Part shown: piece after piece, positions 12,270 through 25,265 of the stretch | How positions within the stretch are numbered: position 1 is the first letter of the stretch | How the letters are laid out: each line of letters starts with the position of its first letter | Origin: Marchantia polymorpha subsp. ruderalis | Taxonomy: Eukaryota; Streptophyta; Marchantiopsida; Marchantiales; Marchantiaceae | NCBI GenBank assembly: GCA_037833965.1 | Contig: AP031355.1 | Coordinates: 20,919,501 to 20,983,500 of the forward strand | DNA: 64,000 nt | Reading direction: 5' to 3' | Notes under the pieces: generated by a model | Seen by the model: the letters and a program-made list of their open reading frames with translations, nothing else | The model's database searches: none | What the model was told of the DNA's origin: nothing | Translations under genes and position numbers: made by a program

Positions 12270-15200
12270 TGTGGTACCCCACTTTTGGCAATTTTGAGGA
12301 AATTAAAACATTTTTGGAAAACTGTACCCTGGCAGCATGGTAAATAGCCTTCGGTACATCAAAACGGAGTGAATCCGGAAGATCGCGGGGATTCTCGAGG
12401 GATCTTGTAGAATCTGGGATTTGGGGTGCAGCAGTAAGGACAGGCACCACCCTCCCTGCGAGCTCTGCAGTTAGGACCCCTACGACGCAAGGCGCAAAAC
12501 CCGCCTTCGGAGGTTGCGTCCGCGGCTGTAGGGAAACCCTCCATAATTAGGTCAATCCTCGGGCGCCTTGACCAAGTTAGGGTCCCGTTGGAAAGAGCTC
12601 GGCGCACTGATTCCAACGAGTCCAAGAACGCTTGGAACGGATGAGGACTTAGGGAGTTATCACTATTGGAAGAAACGGAGGCGGTCGCCTACGGCGGAAA
12701 GAGTTCGCCACCGGCGCGAATTCCGCCTACGCGGAAGGGGGAATCAAGTTTTGTCCTATGCGCGGACGAAGGCGTTCGCCTGTGCACAGGCGAAGTAGGG
12801 TTTGGGGAGGCGCGAAGTCCGCCTACGCACAGGTCGCCTGTGCACAGGCGCTTCGGCGTCGGCGGAAAATCCGCCTTGGGCCCTAGAAATGCGCCTTGTG
12901 AGGTAGAAAGTGTACGGCGCCTTCCGCGCCAGCGCAGCGCCGCGTACGGCGGAAGAGCCGCCAGAGTAATCAAATCGGTACGGACCATGCGGACGGGACG
13001 GGTGGATGCGCTCTTGGACGGACGGAGTTGCGGCGGCGGAAGCGCCGACGAAGAGACAAGGAACGGACAGACTGAACGGAGACGGCTGACCACGGTCAAC
13101 GCCTTCCGCGCCAGCGCAACGCCGTGCACGGAATTCGCCTGCGCACAGGCAAACGCCTGTGCACAGGAGGATGTTCAAGTTCCGCGCCGGCGGAGAATCC
13201 GCCGAGGAGTCTGCCTGCGCACAGGCAGGAGTTGAACTTTTGTCCGACATGCGGACACACGCGTCAAGGCAGAGGGGGATTGGCCGAGGGGCGGTACGAA
13301 CAAGTGTACCGCGCAAGGCGGAAAACTCGCCTTCGGCGCTACGCCCCCATGTCCGCGGGGTAATACGCTCGCGGAGTTCAAATCCGCCAATTCGAGCGTG
13401 AGAGTTTAATCGGAGACGGCGGAGCGTGAAGCCGCGCGTGAGAGCGAAGACCGTTCCAGCGTACAGCCGGCGCGGCCATCAAGTGAGACGTTCTTCACGA
13501 GCAAGAGCCGACCATGACCTTCGACCGGGCGGCGGAGAACGTCCCATTCTTGAATTCGCGATTCCAATCTCTTGTGCGCGCTGCGCGCATCCATCTGCTG
13601 GCTGCTAAACATTCTCGACGTCGTCGCACAGGAGATTTCTTGTTGATTGAGGGAGAAGTGAATGCGCGTGATTTGGAATTGAGGGCGATTAGAGTTTGCC
13701 GAGAGAGAAAGAAGCTCGGGCGGTGCGGAAGTAGAATGAGCGGGCGAGCGAACCCCAGGAACGCAATGACGAGACCGAGCAGATTGCGGATGGTGCCACT
13801 TCGCCTACCACAGAACGGGCTGCGCGCTTTCGAGGAGCGCTTAATAGCAAGAAAGCTCGATTTCTTGCTATGGGGATGGAACTACATCTGTGCGAATATG
13901 GTGCGCGAGTGGCTAGAGCCACAGGGACCACCTTCGCGCGGATTACGTCCGCATGTTGATCGGTGGACAGTCCAAGATTGGGCGCAGGCGTTGGGAAGAT
14001 GTGCTGGCATGCCAGGGCATCTCCTTTTTGACAGTGAGAGCATCAAGGTGACCAAGCAGGAAGAGGCGCAATTTGTGGAGCTGTTCAAGACCGGGAGGTC
14101 TACCAAGAATGGGTACAGGACCCGTGATTACAAGGATCGATTTCGCCGGACTTTGTCCGCGGCGCTGATGCAATTACTGCAGCCGCACCGCGCCTGCTAC
14201 ATCACATTGTGGCAGGTCTCTTTTGTGGAGTGCGTCATCGAGGGAACTCCAATTCACTGGGCGAGCATCCTGCACAGGGTGATGCGACAGCACGCGTTTG
14301 AGGAGAAGGGGGGAACTCTAAACCATCTTTCTCCTTTCCTCATCAATTTTTATCGACAGCGGAATTGTTTGACGGAGGCGGAGCTTGAACATTTTCCGCC
14401 ATTGTCCATCGACCATCCCGGGAAGTATGTGCGGGAGAATGAGGTCGACACTGATGCAGAGGAGTCACCGACTTCTACCCCATCAAGGCGGAGGGACGAA
14501 GGGAGACACACTCCTGCAGCACGAGTGCCGCGGAAGCGGCGATGGAGGGAAGAGTCTGAAGAGGAGCAGCATCAAGAACCCTCTGCTCCCATTCGACCGC
14601 GGCCGCTGTGCGAGCCATACAGCCGGCCGAAGCAGAAGGCACGCAGACTGGTGTTACCAGCCGACAGTGCGGACACGGCGACGATTGCGACGGAGAAAGG
14701 AAGTGCGTCGCCAGAGAAGCATGAGGAAGCGCGGACGACCGCAGGAGCAACGGGCCACGCTGCAACCTCGACGGGAGAGAGGCCGCCTACGGGCCAAGGG
14801 CCTCCGGAGTTACCACGTGCGATGCGGACAGATGTTCCGTTTGCGCACAGACGAGCCTCCGCGGACGGACGAGCCTCCGCGGACAGGCGATCACAAGTGG
14901 ACGTGGATCTACGCTTACGCGTGGGAAGGAGCAGTCCGCCTGTGCACAGGCGCTCACCTGTGCACAGGTCGCCTGTGCACAGGACACCTCCACACGTGCC
15001 GCCTGTGCACAGGTAGGAATCACCCCCGTTCCAACGTAGGAAGGGGAAGGAGCCGGCGGAAGAACCGCCTACGAGACACCGGCCCTCGGGGCCAGACCCT
15101 CCGGCGCACCACGCGCCGCAATTTGCGCCTTCGGCGCCAGGGCCTTCGAGCCGAGGAGATTCGAGCAGGGAGCGTGCGGAGGCCGCACCATCGGCGGGAA

Positions 15201-16932
15201 GTCCGCCGATAGATGCGCCTTCGGCGGTAGGGCCTATAGGCCAAGGGACATCGGGCGAGCGGCCCCCGGCCATGTCGCCTTCGGCGATGGATGTCCGCGG
15301 CGCTGCGCCTGCGGCGGACAAGGCGCCGGCAATTGCGCCTGCGCACGGGCTAGGCACAGCCCCCACGGACCGATCAAGGGAGCAGCAACAGACGGAGGAG
15401 CGGAGTGACTGTCCGCGGGATGAAATTTCGATGCGCGATGCGCAATCAAACCCCGCGCAGCCACCCTCCGCTCGATCGCCTTCGGCGGCGGGCGACGGCG
15501 GCAGAGAGGACGCGGTAGACAACCAACAAGCGAGCGACGGGGATGCCGCACGGGTACATTCGCCTTCCGCCTTAGACATTTTGGCGACGAGCAGCGAGGC
15601 TGCAACCGTGCCTTCGCAGGCAGTACACGTCGATGACGTGCAGCCCCACTCGGGGCAGTCGCCGACGCAATCAATGGCGACTGAAATTCTCCACTCGGAT
15701 GATGACGACGGAGGCTCCACCGAAGAAATGTCAGGAGCAGAAGACACCGAGGAGGAGGAGGAGGAAATTGTTGGAGCGCCGGCGGCGGCGCTCTCTGAGC
15801 AGGTGATTCCGTTGCTGAGGTACTTGGATCGCAAGGTCGATAAATACGCCGACCCACTCCAGCCGGGATCTTACATCGAGTTAGTGCGCAGGCGGACTCG
15901 CACTAAAGTCCACACCAGCAAGTTGTTGGCTAGAGTGGACCAGGAGTTGAGGGAATTGAAGGAGAAGCATGCATGCTTGTGGGGTCAGTACAAACTTAAT
16001 CAGAAATTCTACAAGCACTCCGAGAAGATGAAGGATGAGAAACTGGACGAGCTCACCAAGGAGCAGGAGGAGTTACAACTTAGCGTTCCGCATTTTGTAG
16101 CTGAAGGCCTTCGGTCGAATGTTCAGAGCTAGTACATTGGTTAGAGACTTGAGTAGTTCGGATCTGCACCTGTGGGTGACTGCCGATGCTCAGAGCCAGT
16201 GACTAGTTAGATACTTGAACAGTTTCGCCCCTACACCTTCGAGTGTTTCTTTCTGATTGTACTCCCTTGGGATTTTTCCCCTGAATGCCAAAGTGAAGTT
16301 TTGCTACTTCGTGTAAGCCTTGGTTGTAAATTCAGGTTACGCTGCAGCAGGTGCCTTGAGGGTAACCCCTGTAGTATTTCTGGGAATGACAAGTGCCTGA
16401 GAATTCAAACTCTTCAATAGACTGTTGTTGTGTTACTGGAATGTTTCTCAGTGAGTCCTTCAGTGCGGACCTGTGTTCTCTGCGCGTTTTGTGAGTTGAG
16501 AGTGTTGTTCACCGCGTAGGAGTGACTTCGATCCGAAGTAGGCAGTCCAAACCGGGGTTCCTACACTAGCAGCAAGCTAGTGGAAGTGTTGTAAAAGCCG
16601 GAGTTGGAAGTCACTGCCCGCAGCTTTGCCGAGTGTGCTCGCAAGAGACTTTCCCCCTGAAATCTTGAAGTAGAGGTCCTAACGGATCTCTGGGTTGTGT
16701 TTCTGTAGTTTCAGGTGTGTGTGTGTGTGTGTGTTACGCTGCACTGTGCGACCTCCGAGTGCGCTCCGAGTGGACACTTGCAGTATTTCTGGGAGTGACA
16801 GTTGCCTGAGAATTCAAACTCCTCAATAGTCTGTTAAAACGTGACACTTTGTACCCTGTGTGTTCCTCTGTCCCTGTGGGTTCGACCTTTCTACCCCTAT
16901 ATTGCAGTTTTAGCCTTTAGTGGGTTATTACA
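12270..16932 (+). mobile_element. Solo giant LTR, plus strand, level 5
   Basis: It is bounded by TGTGGTACCCC and GGGTTATTACA, with target duplication CGGTC at 12265-12269 and 16933-16937. It is 4663 bp long. A palindrome-rich leader with CGCCTGTGCACAGGCG units (for example 12777-12792) precedes ORF1. The segment from late ORF1 through the TATA-like box is deleted near 16067. Confidence 0.87.
13514..16132 (+). pseudogene. LTR-encoded ORF1, one nonsense codon and a deleted C-terminus
   Basis: The frame is open from 13514; the family-wide conserved ATG is at 13766 (MTRPSRLRMVPLRLPQNGL). The N-terminal domain (LDFLLWGWNYICANMVREWL; NHLSPFLINFYRQRNCL), basic stretch (PRKRRWREESEEE) and low-complexity region (SPVHRSPVHRTPPHVPPVHR) are complete. 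A TAG at 15014-15016 replaces a Gln codon. The same frame then resumes through the acidic patch (TEEEEEEIVGA) and the start of the coiled coil. A deletion then fuses it to 3' noncoding sequence, and it stops at 16132. Confidence 0.8.
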
Positions 16933-17942
16933 CGGTCACTCCCAGAAATACTGCAAGTGTCCACTCGGAGCGCACTCGGAGGTCGCACAGTGCAGCGTAA
17001 CACACACACACACACACACCTGAAACTACAGATACACAACCCAGAGATCCGTTAGGACCTCTACTCAAGATTTCAGGGGGAAAGTCTCTCGCGAGCACAC
17101 TAAGCGAAGCTGCGGGTAGTGACTTCCAACTCCGGCTTTTACAACACTTCCACTAGCTTGCTGCTAGTGTAGGAAACCCGGTTTGGACTGCCTACTTCGG
17201 ATCGAAGTCACTCATACGCGGTGAACAACACTCTCAACTCACTAAACACGCAGAGAACACAGGTCCGCACTGAAGGACTCACTGAGAAACATTCCAGTAA
17301 CACAATAACAGTCTATTGAAGAGTTTGAATTCTTAGGCACTTGTCATTCCCAGAAATACTACTGGGGTTACCCTGAAGGCACCTGCTGCAGCGTAACCTG
17401 AATTTACAACCAAGGCTTACACGAAGTAGCAAAACTTCACTTTGGCATTCAGGGGAAAAATCCCGAAGGAGTACAATCAGGAACAGACGCTCGAAGGTGT
17501 AGGGGCGAAACTATTCAAGTATCTAACTAGCCATTGGCTTTGAGCATCGGCAATCACCCGCAGGTGTAGGTCCGAACTACTCAAGTCTCTAACCAATGTA
17601 CTAGCTCTGAACATTCGACCGAAGACCTTCAGCTACAAAATGCGGAACGCTAAGTTGTAACTCCTCTTGCGTGGTGACAGAACTTAAGGACACAAACACG
17701 CAGAGAAAAGGGATTCATGATCTGCACTTCTGATGTTGGGAAAGATCCCAAGGCAAGACGCCTTGAACTATTTTATACCTTCTAAATCCTAACTAACACT
17801 ACACTGCACTACACTACACGCCTGCACGGAACCACGCTACACTACACTCCGCGGAACCGGTGCTACGTCTCCTGCGCGACGGATTGCCGCGCACTAACTC
17901 CCTACCCTGCCAGTCTTCCGTTCGGCTGTGCAGTCCTAACCG

Positions 17943-18975
17943 CTACAACGCCGCGGACACCTCCACCTCGAGGGTGGACATGGTATCCCGCGCCTTCGAC
18001 AGAAAAGCGTCGAGCTTCTTCGCGACCTTCCGCCGACTCCTGCTATCGCCTGCCAACAACCCGGCTGCGCGAAGTTCAAACTCATGCAGTGTGAGTTTCT
18101 CCTGCGCCGCCACTTCCCAGTGGGCGTAGCCCTTGAGACAGTGGGCGACACGCCTCGCCGTCTCCTCCTTCGTGCGATCTGCCTCTCGCCTGCGATCCTC
18201 TTCAATTACCACTAACTGCGATTCGGCCTCCGCACGCTGCGCTCTCAATTCACCACACTCTGACTGTAGCCTGCGGATTAAATCCTCATCCGCCTGCCGT
18301 GCGAGCTGACACTCCGCCAACAAACGCGTCTGTCGCACGAGCTCTTCTGACAAAATCTTATTCTGAGTTTTCTCAGACATCAAATCCTGCGTGGTCTGCA
18401 CCACATCCCTGGTGAGCTCTTCCAATCTTTCCTTCCGCATCCTGTCGAGGGCGTGCGATTTCCTCTCAAGGTTGTACTGCCCCCATAAACAGGCATGCTT
18501 CTCCCTCAATTCCTTCAACTCATGGTCCACCCTAGCTAGTAGCTTGCTAGTGTGGACTTTAGTGCGAGTCCGCCTGCGCACTAATTCGATGTAAGATCCC
18601 GGCTGAAGTGGATCGGTGTATTTATCGAATTTGCGATCCAAGTACTTCAGCAACGGTATCACCTGCTCAAAGAGCGCCGCCGCCGGCGCTCCAACAATTT
18701 CCTCCTCCTCCTCCTCGGTATCCCCCGCTCCCGACATTGCTTCGGTGGAGCCTCCGTCGTCATCATCCGAGTTGAGGATTTCAGTCGCTATTGATTGCGT
18801 TGGCGACTGTCCCGAGTGGGGCTGCACGTCGTCGACGTGTGTTGCCTGCGAAGGCACCGCTGCAGCCTCGCTGCTCTTTGCCAAAATGTCTAAGGCGGTG
18901 GGCGAATGTGGCCGTGCTACATCCCCGTCGCCCGCTTGTTGGTCTTCTACCGTATCCTCTCTGCCGCCGACGTCC
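17943..18975 (-). pseudogene. ORF1 C-terminal half of the level-4 LTR
   Basis: The frame reads acidic patch, the conserved LSEQV-like segment and coiled coil (GSYIELVRRRTRTKVHTSKL). It ends early at a TAG (plus-strand CTA at 17943-17945) where sister copies have Gln. The coding region is cut at 18975 by the Ty3/gypsy insertion and resumes at 32245. Confidence 0.78.
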
Positions 18976-19046
18976 TGCAACCTCCGGGCTGACTCTCACT
19001 CAGGTTTACCTCTGATGGCTTTGTGGTAGCGCATCATGGTTCTAGA

Positions 19047-22000
19047 TGTAATAACCCACTAAAGGCTAAAACTGCAATATAGTGGTAGAAAGGTCGAACC
19101 CACAGGGACAGAGGAACACACAGGGTACAAAGTGTCACGTTTTAACAGACTATTGAGGAGTTTGAATTCTCAGGCAACTGTCACTCCCAGAAATACTGCA
19201 AGTGTCCACTCGGAGCGCACTCGGAGGTCGCACAGTGCAGCGTAACACACACACACACACACCTGAAACTACAGAAACACAACCCAGAGATCCGTTAGGA
19301 CCTCTACTTCAAGATTTCAGGGGGAAAGTCTCTCAAGAGTACACTCGGCAAAGCTGCGGGCAGTGACTTCCAACTCCGGCTTTTACAACGCTTCCACTAG
19401 CTTGCTGCTAGTGTAGGAAACCCGGTTTGGACTGCCTACTTCGGATCGAAGTCACTCATACGCGGTGAACAACACTCTCAACTCACAAAACGCGCAGAGA
19501 ACACAGGTCCACACTGAAGGACTCACTGTGAAACGTTCCAGTAACACAACAACAGTCTATTGAAGAGTTTGAATTCTCAGGCACTTGTCATTCCCAGAAA
19601 TACTACAGGGGTTACCCTCAAGGCACCTGCTGCAGCGTAACCTGAATTTACAACCAAGGCTTACACGAAGTAGCAAAACTTCACTTTGGCATTCAGGGGA
19701 AAAATCCCAAGGAGTACAATCAGAAAGAAACACTCGAAGGTGTAGGGGCGAAACTGTTCAAGTATCTAACTAGTCACTGGCTCTGAGCATCGGCAGTCAC
19801 CCGCAGGTGCAGTTCCGAACTACTCAAGTCTCTAACCAATGTACTAGCTCTGAACATTCGGCCGAAGGCCTTCAGCTACAAAATGCGGAACGCTAAGTTG
19901 TAACTCCTCGTGCGTGGTGACAGAACTCAAGGACACAAACACGCAAAGGAAATGGGTTCCTGATCTGCACTTCTGATGGGAAAGAACCCCAGGCAAAACG
20001 CCTGGAACTATTTTATACCTTCTAAGTCCTACCTAACACTACACTACACTACGCTACACGCCTGCACGGAACCACGTTACACTACACTCCGCGGAACCTG
20101 TACTACGTCTCCTGCGCGGCCGACTGCCGCGCACTAGCTCCCTACCCTGCCACTCTTCCGCTCGACTACGCAGTCCCAACCGCTGCAACGCCGCGGACAC
20201 CTCCCCCTCGAGGGCGGACATGGTATCCTGTGCCTTCGACAGAAAGGCCTCGAGCTTCTTCGCTACCTTCCGCCGACTCCTACTGTCGCCTGACAACAAC
20301 CCGGCTGCGCGCAATTCAAACTCCCGCAGTGTGAGTTTCTCCTGCGCCTTCACTTCCCAGTGGGCGTAGCCCTTGAGACAGTGGGCGACTCGCCTCGCCG
20401 TCTCCACCTTCGTGCGATCCGCCTCCTTCCTGCGATCCTCTTCAATGGTCACTAATTGCGATTCGGCTTCAGCACATTGCGCCCTCAATTCGCCACACTC
20501 TGACTGTAAACTGCGGATTAATTCTTCATCCGCCTGCCGTGCGAGCTGACATTGTTCCAACAACCGCGTCTGTCGCACGAGCTCTTCTGACAAAATCCGA
20601 TTCTGGGCCTGCTCAAAATCGAGTGCTTCCTTGACCTTCACCTGCTCCTTGGTGAGCTCGCCCAGTTTCTCATCCTTCATCTTCTCGGAGTGCTTGTAGA
20701 ATTTCTGATTAAGCTTGTACTGTCCCCACAAGCACTCATGCTTCTCCTTCAAGTCCCTCAACTCCTGGTCCACTCTAGCTAATAGCTTGCTGGTGTGGAC
20801 TTTAGTGCGAGTCCGCCTGCGCACTAACTCGATGTAAGATCCCGGCTGGAGTGGGTCGGCGTATTTATCGACCTTGCGATCCAAGTACCGCAGCAACGGA
20901 ATCACCTGCTCAGAGAGCGCCGCCGCCGGCGCTCCAACAATTTCCTCCTCCTCCTCCTCGGTGTCTTCTGCTCCTGACATTTCTTCCGTGGAGCCTCCGT
21001 CCTCATCATCCGAGTGGAGAATTTCAGTCGCCATTGATTGTGTCGGCGACTGCCCCGAGTGGGGCTGCACGTCCTCGACGTGTGCTGCCTGCGAAGGCAC
21101 GGCTGCAGCCTCGCTGCTCGTCGCCAAAATGTCTAAGGCGGAAGGCGAATGTATCCGAGCGGCATCCCTGTCGCTCGCTGGTTGATTGCCCACCGCATTC
21201 TCTCTGTCGCCGTCGTCCGTCGCCGAAGGCGATCGAGCGGAGGGTGGCTGCGCGGGGTTGGATTGCGCATCGCGCATCGAGATGTCGTCCCGCGGACAGT
21301 CACTCCGCTCCTCCGTCTGCTGCTCCCTTGATCGGTCCGTGGGGGCTGTGTCCGGCCCGTGCGCAGGCGCATGTGCCGGCGCCTTGTCCGCCGCAGGCGT
21401 AGCGCCGCGGACATCTATCGCCGAAGGCGACATGGCCGGGGGCCGCACGCCCGATGTTCCTTGGCCTATAGGCCCTACCGCCGAAGGCGCATCTATCGGC
21501 GTACTTCCCGCCGATGGTGCGGCCTCCGCACGCTCTCTGCTCGTATCCCCTCGGCTCGAAGGCCCTGGCGCCGAAGGCGCGAATTGCGGCGCGTGGTGCG
21601 CCGGAGGGTCTGGCCCCGAGGGCCGGTGTCTCGTAGGCGGTTCTTCCGCCGGCTCCTTCCCCTTCCTACGTTGGAACGGGGGTGATTCTTGCCTGTGCAC
21701 AGGCGGCACGTGTGGAGGTGTTCTGTGCACAGGTGACCTGTGCACAGGCGACCTGTGCACAGGCGAGCGCCTGTGCACAGGCGGACTGCTCCTTCCCACG
21801 CGTAAGCGTAGATCCACGTCCACTTGTGTTCGCCGATCCGCGGAGGCTCGTCCAGCCGCGGAGGTTCGCCTGTGCGCAAACGGAACATCTGTCCGCATCG
21901 CACGTGGTAACTCCGGAGGCCCTTGGCCCGTAGGCGGCCTCTCTCCCGACGAGGTTGCAGCGTGGCCCGTCGCTCCTGCGGTCGTCCGCGCTTCTTCTCG

Positions 22001-24450
22001 CCTCTCTCGCGACGCACTTCCTATCTCCGTCGCAATCGTCGCCGTGTCTGCACTGTCAGCTGGCAACACCAGTCTGCGTGCCTTCTGCTTCGGCCGGCTG
22101 TATGGCTCGCACAGCGGCCGCGGTCAAATGGGAACAGAGAGTTCTTGATGCTGCTCCTCTTCGGCCTCTTCCCTCCATCGCCGCTTCCGCGGCACTCGCG
22201 CTGCAGGGGTGTGTCTCCCTTCGTCTCTCCGTCTTGATGGGGTAGAAGTCGGTGACTCCTCCGCATCAGTGTCGACCTCGTTCTCCCGCACATACTTCCC
22301 GGGATGGTCGATGGACAATGGCGGAAAATGTTCAAGCTCCGCCGCTGTCAAACAATTCCGCTGTCGATAAAAATTGATGAGGAAAGGAGAAAGATGGTTT
22401 AGCGTTCCCCCCTTCTCCTCAAACGCGTGCTGTCGCATCACTCTGTGCAGGATGCTCGCCCAGTGAATTGGAGTTCCCTCGATGACGCACTCCACAAAAG
22501 AGACCTGCCACAATGTGATGTAGCAGGCGCGGTGCGGCTGCAGTAATTGCATCAGCGCCGCGGACAAAGTCCGGCGAAATCGATCTTTGTAATCACGGGT
22601 CCTGTACCCATTCTTGGTAGACCTCCCGGTCTTGAACAGCTCCACAAATTGCGCTTCTTCTTGCTTGGTCACCTTGATGCTCTCGCTGTCGAAAAGGAGA
22701 TGCCCTGGCATGCCAGCACATCTTCCCAACGCCTGCGCCCAATCTTGGACTGTCCACCGGTCAACATGCGGACGCAATCCGCGCGAGGGTGGTCCCTGTG
22801 GCTCTAGCCACTCGCGCACCATATTCGCGCAGATGTAATTCCATCCCCATAGCAAGAAATCGAGCTTTCTTGCTATTAAGCGCTCTTCGAAAGCGCGCAG
22901 CCCGTTCTGCGGCAGGCGAAGTGGCACCATCCGCAATCTGCTCGGTCTCGTCATTGCGTTCCTGGGGTTCGCTCGCCCGCTCATTCTACTTCCGCACTGT
23001 CCGCGTTTCTTTCTCTCTCGGCAAACTCTAATCGCTCTCAATTCCAAATCACGCGCACTCACTTCTCCCTCAATCAACAAGAAATCTCCTGTGCGACGAC
23101 GACGAGAATGGTCCGCAGCCAGCAGATGGATGCGCGCAGCGCGCACAAGAGATTGGAATCGCGAATTCAAGAATGGGACGCTCTCCGCCGCCCGGTCGAA
23201 GGTCATGGTCGTCTCTTGGTCGTGAAGAACGTCTCACTTGATGGCCGCGCCGGCTGTACGCTGGAACGGTCTTCGCTCTCACGCGCGGCTTCACGCTCCG
23301 CCGTCGTCGATTAAACTCTCACGCTCGAATTGGCGGATTTGAACTCCGCGAGCGTGTCACCCTCCGGACATGGGGGCGTAGCGCCGAAGGCGAGTTTTCC
23401 GCCTTGCGCGGTACACTTGTTCGTACCGCCCCTCGGCCAATCTCCTTCTGCCTTGACGCGTGCGTCCGCATGTCGGACAAAAATTCAACTCCTGCCTGTG
23501 CGCAGGCAGGGGCCTCGGCGGATTCTCCGCCGGCGCGGAACTTGAACATCCTCCTGTGCACAGGCGTTCGCCTGTGCGCAGGCGAATTCCGTCCGCGGCG
23601 CTGCGCTGGCGCGGAAGGCGTTGACCGTGGTCAGCCGTCTCCGTCCAGTCTGTCCGTTCCTTGTCTCTCCGTCGGCGCTTCCGCCGCCGCAACTCCGTCC
23701 GTCCAAGAGCGCATCCACCCGTGCCGTCCGCATGGTCCGTACCGATTGGATTACTCTGGCGGTCTTCCGACGTACGCTGCGCTGCGCTGGCGCGGAAGGC
23801 ACCGTACACTTTCTACCTCACAAGGCGCATGTCTAGGGCCCAAGGCGGATCTCCCGCCGATGCCGAAGTGCCTGTGCACAGGCGAACGCCCGTGCGTAGG
23901 CGGACTTCGCGCCTTCCCTAACCCTACTTCGCCTGTGCACAGGCGAACGCCTTCGTCCGCGCATAGGACAAAACTTGAATCCCCCTTCCGCGCAGGCGGA
24001 ATTCGCGCCGGTGGCGAACTCCTTCCGCCGCAGGCGACCGCCTCCGTTTCTTCCAGTAGCGATAACTCCCTAAGTCCTCGTCCGTTCCAAGCGTTCTTGG
24101 GCTCGTTGGAATCAGCGCGTCGAGCTCTTTCCAACGAGATCCTAACTTGGTCAAGGCGCCCGAGGGTTACCTAATTACGAGGGTTTCCCTACAGCCGCGG
24201 ACGCAACCTCCGAAGGCGGGTTTTGCGCCTTGCGCCGTAGAGATCCTAACTGCGGAGCTCGCAGGGAGGGTGGTGCCTGACCTTACTACTGCACCCCAAA
24301 TCCCAGATTCTACAAGATCCCTCGAGAATCCCCGCGATCTTCCGGATTCACTCTGTTTTGATGTACCGAAGGCTATTTACAATGCTGCCAGGGTACAGTT
24401 TTCCAAAAATGTTTTAATTTCCTCAAAATTGCCAAAAGTGGGGTACCACA
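19047..24450 (-). mobile_element. Solo giant LTR inside the gypsy LTR, level 6
   Basis: It has TGTAATAACCC and GGGGTACCACA ends, target duplication CTAGA (19042-19046 and 24451-24455) and a length of 5404 bp. It is nearly identical to the solo LTR at 55762-61153. It sits in a gypsy element whose LTRs are themselves identical, so it is one of the youngest insertions here, yet it has already lost any internal region. Confidence 0.9.
20054..23206 (-). pseudogene. LTR-encoded ORF1, intact except one TGA
   Basis: This is a full-length ORF1 from 23206 (conserved inner ATG at 22954) to 20054. The only obvious lesion is the TGA at 22124-22126 (plus-strand TCA), where the near-identical sister copy at 55762 has CGA (Arg), just before the RPRPLCEPYS motif. 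The palindrome-encoded stretch has one more SPVHRR-type unit than the sister. Domains are as described for 56774-59908. Confidence 0.82.
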
Positions 24451-25265
24451 CTAGAAGACTAAGATTCATACTCTCACTCATGTCCCAAACACCTTCTCTT
24501 ACAAACTCTCATGTATCACTCCAACTCACACACAACTCTCCTCACATCACCCTCTTCACATAAATGCAAACACACGTCGATACTCCAAGATACTCAAAAA
24601 CTTCACTCCTTCATTACTGAAACAAGTCCTCACACATGACTCTCCAAACTTGCTTGAGAGGTGCTACTCTACCTCTCTATTTATACTACTTGAGAAGTTA
24701 CCATAGTAACATGTGGTAATTTCTCCTAACTTACTTTTACCTAGGTAAGTTTGACTAACCTTCTCTACGTGGCAACATGCCATTGGCCTACCTAAACCTT
24801 CTAGAAGCTTCCGGAATCCAAGGTTGAGGTGGCGACATGCCATTGGAAGCTTTTAAACTTCTACAAGCTTCCTAGCCACTAAGTCAACATTAGACTTAGT
24901 CTAGCCAATCATCTTTCATACATTTAGTCAAACCAATCAAATCCAAGCTTCTAGTCAAATATCTAATCCCTTGGAATCTAGAACTTTTGTATGAGACAAA
25001 ATAGAAGTGCTCATTCCTTGTGAAAGACAAAATAGAAGTGCTCACTCCATTCTTCTAGAACTCCGCTAATTATTCCGCCAACTATAGAGATTGTAGCTAA
25101 ACTTAGTCATGACTAGATAAACTTAGTTATAACTAACTAGTTTAGTCATAACTAGCTAGTCTTAGCTATGCCTTGGCTAATCATCCTTATTCCCTTGACC
25201 ACTTTTAAGACTTAGTACATATGTGCAACACCCAGTCTTACATTTACCCCCGGACCAAGATTTCA

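Larger units (their letters stand above)
18976..25242 (-). repeat. 3' LTR of the Ty3/gypsy element (split by a nested LTR)
   Basis: The two pieces, 18976-19046 and 24451-25242, join to 858 bp after removing one copy of the CTAGA duplication. A TATA box (TATAAATA on the minus strand) lies at 24678-24685. Just inside the LTR the minus strand reads GGGGGTAAA, a plausible polypurine tract. Confidence 0.88.

Noticed and set aside
19007..19046. tRNA-like tract (TGGCTTTGTGGTAGCGCATC) next to an LTR edge, repeated at about 31418-31457; first read as a half-tRNA primer site
   Set aside because: It lies inside the 858-bp gypsy LTR once the nested insertion and CTAGA duplication are recognised. It has no pairing anticodon arm, and the true primer site is at 31364-31382.
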